Below, piece by piece: positions 7,314 to 10,000 of a DNA stretch of 10,000 nucleotides. Position numbers and translations under genes: made by a program. The notes beneath the pieces are model-generated. The model saw only the letters and a program-made list of their open reading frames with translations, had not been told where the DNA came from and searched no databases. Each line of letters begins with the position of its first letter. Positions within the stretch are counted from its first letter, which is position 1. Source of the stretch: Glandiceps talaboti (taxonomy: Eukaryota; Hemichordata; Enteropneusta; Spengelidae); NCBI RefSeq assembly GCF_964340395.1, contig NC_135554.1, positions 9,115,475 through 9,125,474 on the forward strand, written 5' to 3'.

Positions 7314-7930
7314 AGCAAAATATACTTCCATGCTAATAAAGTCATGGTCATGGTTGCTAGTGAAGAAAATCTACAGAATAACACTTTTAGAAACATCTCA
7401 CCAAAGTTCAGTCTCATTGATCAAGTACTATAGAGATATAAGTTTTGACTAAAATTCACATTTTACACCATATTTTCATATAGTTGATGAAATCATTATA
7501 TGATTAACATTTCTTCATCTATATACCCCAAAATACACTCAAATTAAATTTCGGCAAAATCTGCTTGATAGCTTTGGAGTTATAGGTTTATATCAAAAAG
7601 TTACATGTGTACACCTAATGTGCATTGTATTGATCGAATCATCGTGTCATGAACAAATCATGAACAAACCTTAATCTGCACACCCCTAAGAATATTTCCA
7701 TCAATTTTCACACCAATCTGCCCAGTAGTTTTTGATGTTAAGTTTTTTCACCCCCAATTTTTTTTGAACCCAAATCACACAACTGTGATGGGGTTATGTT
7801 GATTTAAACAATTTCCCAACTAGACATCAAAAGTAGTGTCCCCACCAAATACCATGGCAAATCGGTAAACACACACAGATGGACAAACACCACACCATGC
7901 CTATCGCACTACTGAACCTTATCAGTTCAG
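7314..7930. repeat. Non-coding flank, probably interspersed-repeat sequence
   Basis: No ORF is convincing here. The first about 60 bases contain CATGGTCATGGTTGCTAG, close to GTGGTCATGGCTGCTAG at 762-778, so the dispersed repeat broken at 837 may resume here. From about 7660 the sequence has the style of an old interspersed repeat (CCATCAATTTTCACACCAATCTGCC, CCAGTAGTTTTTGATG, then ACACACAGATGGACAAAC near 7870-7890). That repeat call rests on its character only. Confidence 0.35.
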
Positions 7931-7934
7931 TTGA

Positions 7935-8150
7935 GCTAAAATGTGTGCAAGTATGCTAAGCAATAAGACCAAGCCCGTAGCTAAATAATGATGTATGTTG
8001 CAATGATTAAAAAAAGGGATGGTTAGGCAAGTAGATTAACACCAGAAACGTTAATGCTCATTGACAAGACCACACTCATAGCAACAGTGAAATGGTGATG
8101 TATATTAGAAATAAATTACAACATGAATGGTTAGGTAAGTGAATAAACAT
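7935..8150 (+). repeat. Two more degenerate copies of the dispersed repeat
   Basis: The segments 7955-8035 and 8060-8150 both contain AAGACCA/AGACCACAC, an ATAGCAACAG-like block, TGATGTAT, and GGTTAGGCAAGT/GGTTAGGTAAGTGAAT. These correspond in order to the units at 119-498. They are separated from those units by the retrotransposon and its flank. Confidence 0.5.
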
Positions 8151-8162
8151 ATATACACGCGT

Positions 8163-8185
8163 ACACACACGCACACACACACACA
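8163..8185. repeat. (CA)n microsatellite, short left tract
   Basis: ACACACAC interrupted once by GC, ending where the 133-bp cassette begins with TTCGATTC. Confidence 0.9.
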
Positions 8186-8315
8186 TTCGATTCTCCACTA
8201 CAAATGTGGTTCGTATGGCCAGTAAAGCTGGTCACGATCGTCAGGTTGATGAATTCGAAGTGGCACAGAACATGTGTCGTAGTTTAAAACAAGTAACCCA
8301 GTCACCTTCTTTTTT

Positions 8316-8318
<3 letters not shown>
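8186..8318 (-). other. Structured cassette between CA tracts; hammerhead-like three-way junction
   Basis: Three helices can be drawn around one junction. The outer stem is TTCGATTC (8186-8193) with GAATTCGAA (8251-8259). One hairpin is CCAC/GTGG (8195-8198 with 8206-8209). Another is TGGCCAG/CTGGTCA (8216-8222 with 8228-8234, including one G-T). On the minus strand the junction carries CTGACGA (8244-8238) before the second hairpin and GAA (8212-8210) before the first, the layout of a hammerhead. The expected 10.1-11.1 and 15.1-16.1 pairs and a tight stem I are missing, so it is a decayed or look-alike motif. The remaining 8260-8318 shows no structure or ORF. Confidence 0.35.

Positions 8319-8370
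<52 letters not shown>
8319..8370. repeat. (CA)n microsatellite, long right tract
   Basis: About 26 CA dinucleotides, starting CGCACACA and ending at ATAAATATATA. Confidence 0.97.
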
Positions 8371-8372
<2 letters not shown>

Positions 8373-8451
8373 AATATATATCTTTGCCACATATACCTCA
8401 AGTAACATTTCTACGATTTATCATGTAATCTTTATTTCAAATCAAATGTAG

Positions 8452-8551
8452 ATGACTGCAGTAATGGTCACTGACCATCTTGCTGGTGTACTGAATTCCT
8501 TTGCCATGGATGACGACGCAAATGCTGAGGTGGTACAAAAAGTGACAAATG
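8452..8551 (+). CDS. Polycystin/REJ-like gene, internal exon a
   Basis: A 100-base exon bounded by an AG acceptor (AAATGTAG|ATGACT) and a GT donor (CAAATG|GTAATT). It is read in phase 0 at the start and leaves one base. It encodes about 33 residues including VTDHLAGVLNSFAMDDDANA. Short helices with alternating small and hydrophobic residues like this are typical of the segment between the REJ module and the GPS site in polycystin-1/REJ-like proteins, large membrane proteins with an extracellular N-terminal part. The ATG at the acceptor is unlikely to be the start codon: the context is a splice site and no promoter is visible. The gene begins outside what I can recognise to the left. Confidence 0.55.
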
Positions 8552-8848
8552 GTAATTTTAGTTAAATTATTTGATATTTACTCATTACGAGGTCATCCAC
8601 TAATCGCTCTGCTGTTCTGAAGACTCACAATAATGATTTACACAAGATTACTGCTTAATGCCGTTTCTTTTATTGTCTGGAAATCATAGTTTTAACCTTA
8701 CCTTGCAGCCGATGAGTGTAGTCCAGCACTATTGTTGCATTACTCTCCCACATAATCATCAATATTTTCAAGTACATAAACCTCGTGTTTTGTAAATGAT
8801 CCTTATGATACGAAATAGATATTTCCTTAACATGTCTTATTTTCACAG

Positions 8849-8934
8849 ATTTACTGCAAACATCTTCGAATATCATTGAAGCGAGTGCCTCTAGTGTAAC
8901 GACAGATGAAGGTGTCAACACCTGCACGGAATCG
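8849..8934 (+). CDS. Polycystin/REJ-like gene, internal exon b
   Basis: An 86-base exon: acceptor TTTTCACAG at 8840-8848, donor TCG|GTAAGG at 8935. The two leading bases complete the codon split from exon a (Asp), and the exon ends in phase 0. It encodes LLQTSSNIIEASASSV followed by a Thr/Cys-containing stretch. The reading frame has no stop and the phases join exactly with both neighbours across introns of 297 and 233 bases. These joins are the main support that these are real exons rather than chance ORFs. Confidence 0.6.
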
Positions 8935-9167
8935 GTAAGGAACTTGCATACACAAATGGACTATCAACCGTAGTATATCATTATATTTTACTTATCTATA
9001 TTAACTTATATCATTGATTGATGTTCTGTAGAACAGCTGGTTATTATCACCTAGACTGGATGTCGTCTTTCTGGTGCGGATGTACAGACAATAGTGTTCT
9101 AGATCCAGTGTTGTAAAACTCTAATTCTGTTCAGTTTAACTTAAAATGTATCTCTGTATTCCAACAG

Positions 9168-9308
9168 TGTAAGGAAACCATGATGAATGTGCTGTATACT
9201 GTTACCAAAGTGGCAACATTCGATGCAAACCTCTTGGAACAAGTGACCCAGAGCGTCATAACAGTGACATCGTTCAGTGATGCAAAGGAACTATTATCAG
9301 GAACTAGG
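9168..9308 (+). CDS. Polycystin/REJ-like gene, internal exon c
   Basis: A 141-base exon (47 codons, phase 0 to 0): acceptor TTCCAACAG at 9159-9167, donor AGG|GTAACT at 9309. It contains MNVLYTVTKVATFDANLLEQ and, right after, a VTQSVITVTS block. The pattern 'L-x-x-V-x-x-V-x-x-V-T-S' is characteristic of the helical repeats before the GPS/GAIN-like part of polycystin-1-like and sea-urchin REJ proteins, as I know the family. The frame stays open beyond the donor to 9647, discussed under the next exon. The final call depends on a protein comparison I cannot run; another GAIN-domain protein is the main alternative. Confidence 0.65.
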
Positions 9309-9363
9309 GTAACTGAATACACTATAAAATCTCAATGTTCAATCATATTCTCTCATTGCTCAG

Positions 9364-9647
9364 AAAAGAATCAATGCCATGCTTGCAATGACCGTGACTA
9401 TTGCCCACTGGAGTCATTTCAGTCAAGGCGGTTGTACTATTCATCATTATTACATCTCAAAGTTTTTATAAAAGTAATCATAGGTCAGAATCGAATCACG
9501 CGATATTCTTCAAACAAACTTGACCACGAGGTGATATTGCCCGCACATGCATATGAGCTATTTGGTCGCCGAGCTCCTAAAAATAATGTCATGGTTGCTT
9601 CCAATAGTTACTTTATCTACAAATACAACTTTGGAAATACACCATGA
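9364..9647 (+). CDS. Polycystin/REJ-like gene, probable next exon with a frame disruption
   Basis: After a good acceptor (CATTGCTCAG|AAAAG) phase 0 reads KRINAMLAMTVTIAHWSHFS and continues to about 9460, then meets TAA. The neighbouring frame from about 9465 to 9647 reads RITRYSSNKL, then HEVILPAHAYELFG and NVMVASNSYFIYKYNFGN. This resembles the stretch 'LP-x-x-x-LF ... V-x-V-x-x-x-x-Y-x-x-NP-x-x-W-x-N' that precedes the GPS region in polycystin-like proteins. The two halves lie in order but one base out of register near a T/A-rich run (9463-9478), suggesting a frameshift, an assembly error, or a short unseen intron. No donor is obvious at 9647; GTAGAG at 9719 is a candidate. The similarity is recalled, not computed. 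Confidence 0.35.
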
Positions 9648-9753
9648 TATAGAAACTTTTCTATCGATGACAAATAATGGGGAACAGTGAATTGACATGC
9701 GAAGGATGGAATGAATAGGTAGAGAGTGTACTAAAATGAATATCACAATTTAA

Positions 9754-9773
9754 TGCCAGCCCCTGGGCTGGCA
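9754..9773. repeat. Perfect 8-bp hairpin
   Basis: TGCCAGCC (9754-9761) and GGCTGGCA (9766-9773) enclose a 4-base loop. It stands out as GC-rich in an AT-rich stretch. The rest of 9720-10000 is non-coding sequence, presumably intron, with nothing else I can identify. Confidence 0.75.
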
Positions 9774-10000
9774 CTCATACCTTTTTTACGTGAGCATCCT
9801 CAAAATTTTGGCAAAGTGCGTAAACTCTTGTGCAGGCACTAAATTGTAATATTGCAGATATCTGTGTCATTTATAACAAATTTAAATTACGTTACGTTAT
9901 TATTTACTTAACACGTGTTAGCTCGTGGACATGCTTGTTTATTTTGTGTTATAATCTCCCAGACGATAAGATGATAGGTAAACTGTGAATGAAAGTAATA

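Noticed and set aside
7197-7433. Plus-strand ORF of 78 codons
   Set aside because: It runs across the B2 terminal repeat and into flank, which is incompatible with a conserved protein.
8207-8220. tRNA-like B box (GGTTCGTATGG)
   Set aside because: It resembles a polymerase III B box, but no A box or tRNA fold can be drawn; the sequence is better explained by the three-way junction.
8198-8401. Minus-strand ORF with poly(Cys-Val)
   Set aside because: Translation of the (CA)n tract; the remainder overlaps the structured cassette.
8670-8927. Minus-strand ORF of 85 codons
   Set aside because: It is antisense to intron sequence and exon b of the polycystin-like gene, whose splice sites and phases agree on the plus strand.
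9558-9746. Minus-strand ORF of 62 codons
   Set aside because: It overlaps the better-supported plus-strand exon and shows no recognisable pattern.

Overview
This is a piece of a metazoan nuclear genome, most likely from a marine invertebrate. It has no bacterial-style operons. It contains microsatellites, layered decayed transposable elements and, at the right end, short phase-consistent exons of a polycystin/REJ-like membrane protein gene separated by GT-AG introns. The species cannot be named from the sequence alone.

Layout. Positions 119-837 and about 7935-8150 hold degenerate copies of one dispersed non-coding repeat; the left copies lie in both orientations. Between them sits a dead retrotransposon, about 838-7313. 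Its reverse transcriptase/RNase H, its CCCH-finger gag and its split direct repeats (A1 at the left end; B1-A2-B2 at the right end) identify it as Ngaro/PAT-type, within the DIRS-like tyrosine-recombinase order. Pol is broken by several frameshifts and stops. No tyrosine recombinase ORF is visible between RNase H and the terminal repeats.

The gag gene is cut in two by a non-coding block of about 2.9 kb (1448-4383). Its ends form a 26-bp imperfect inverted repeat made of a T/A tract plus a 13-bp perfect match. Inside this block are two long (TA)n tracts flanking a 155-bp segment, and that segment carries a complete type I hammerhead ribozyme core (2920-2965, + strand) with all the usual conserved core positions in place. 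The nesting order is therefore: dispersed repeat, Ngaro-like element, inverted-repeat insertion, TA microsatellite, ribozyme cassette.

A second structured cassette (8186-8318) lies between two (CA)n tracts. It folds as a three-way junction and, on the minus strand, carries a CTGACGA box and a GAA box, so it may be a decayed or divergent hammerhead relative. From 8452 onward three exons, and probably a fourth with frame problems, encode part of the region upstream of the GPS/transmembrane part of a polycystin-1/REJ-like protein. The gene runs rightward and is incomplete at both ends in this window.

The hammerhead cassette, the missing recombinase in a split-repeat element, and the two structured cassettes each embedded in a microsatellite are the points most worth a second look.
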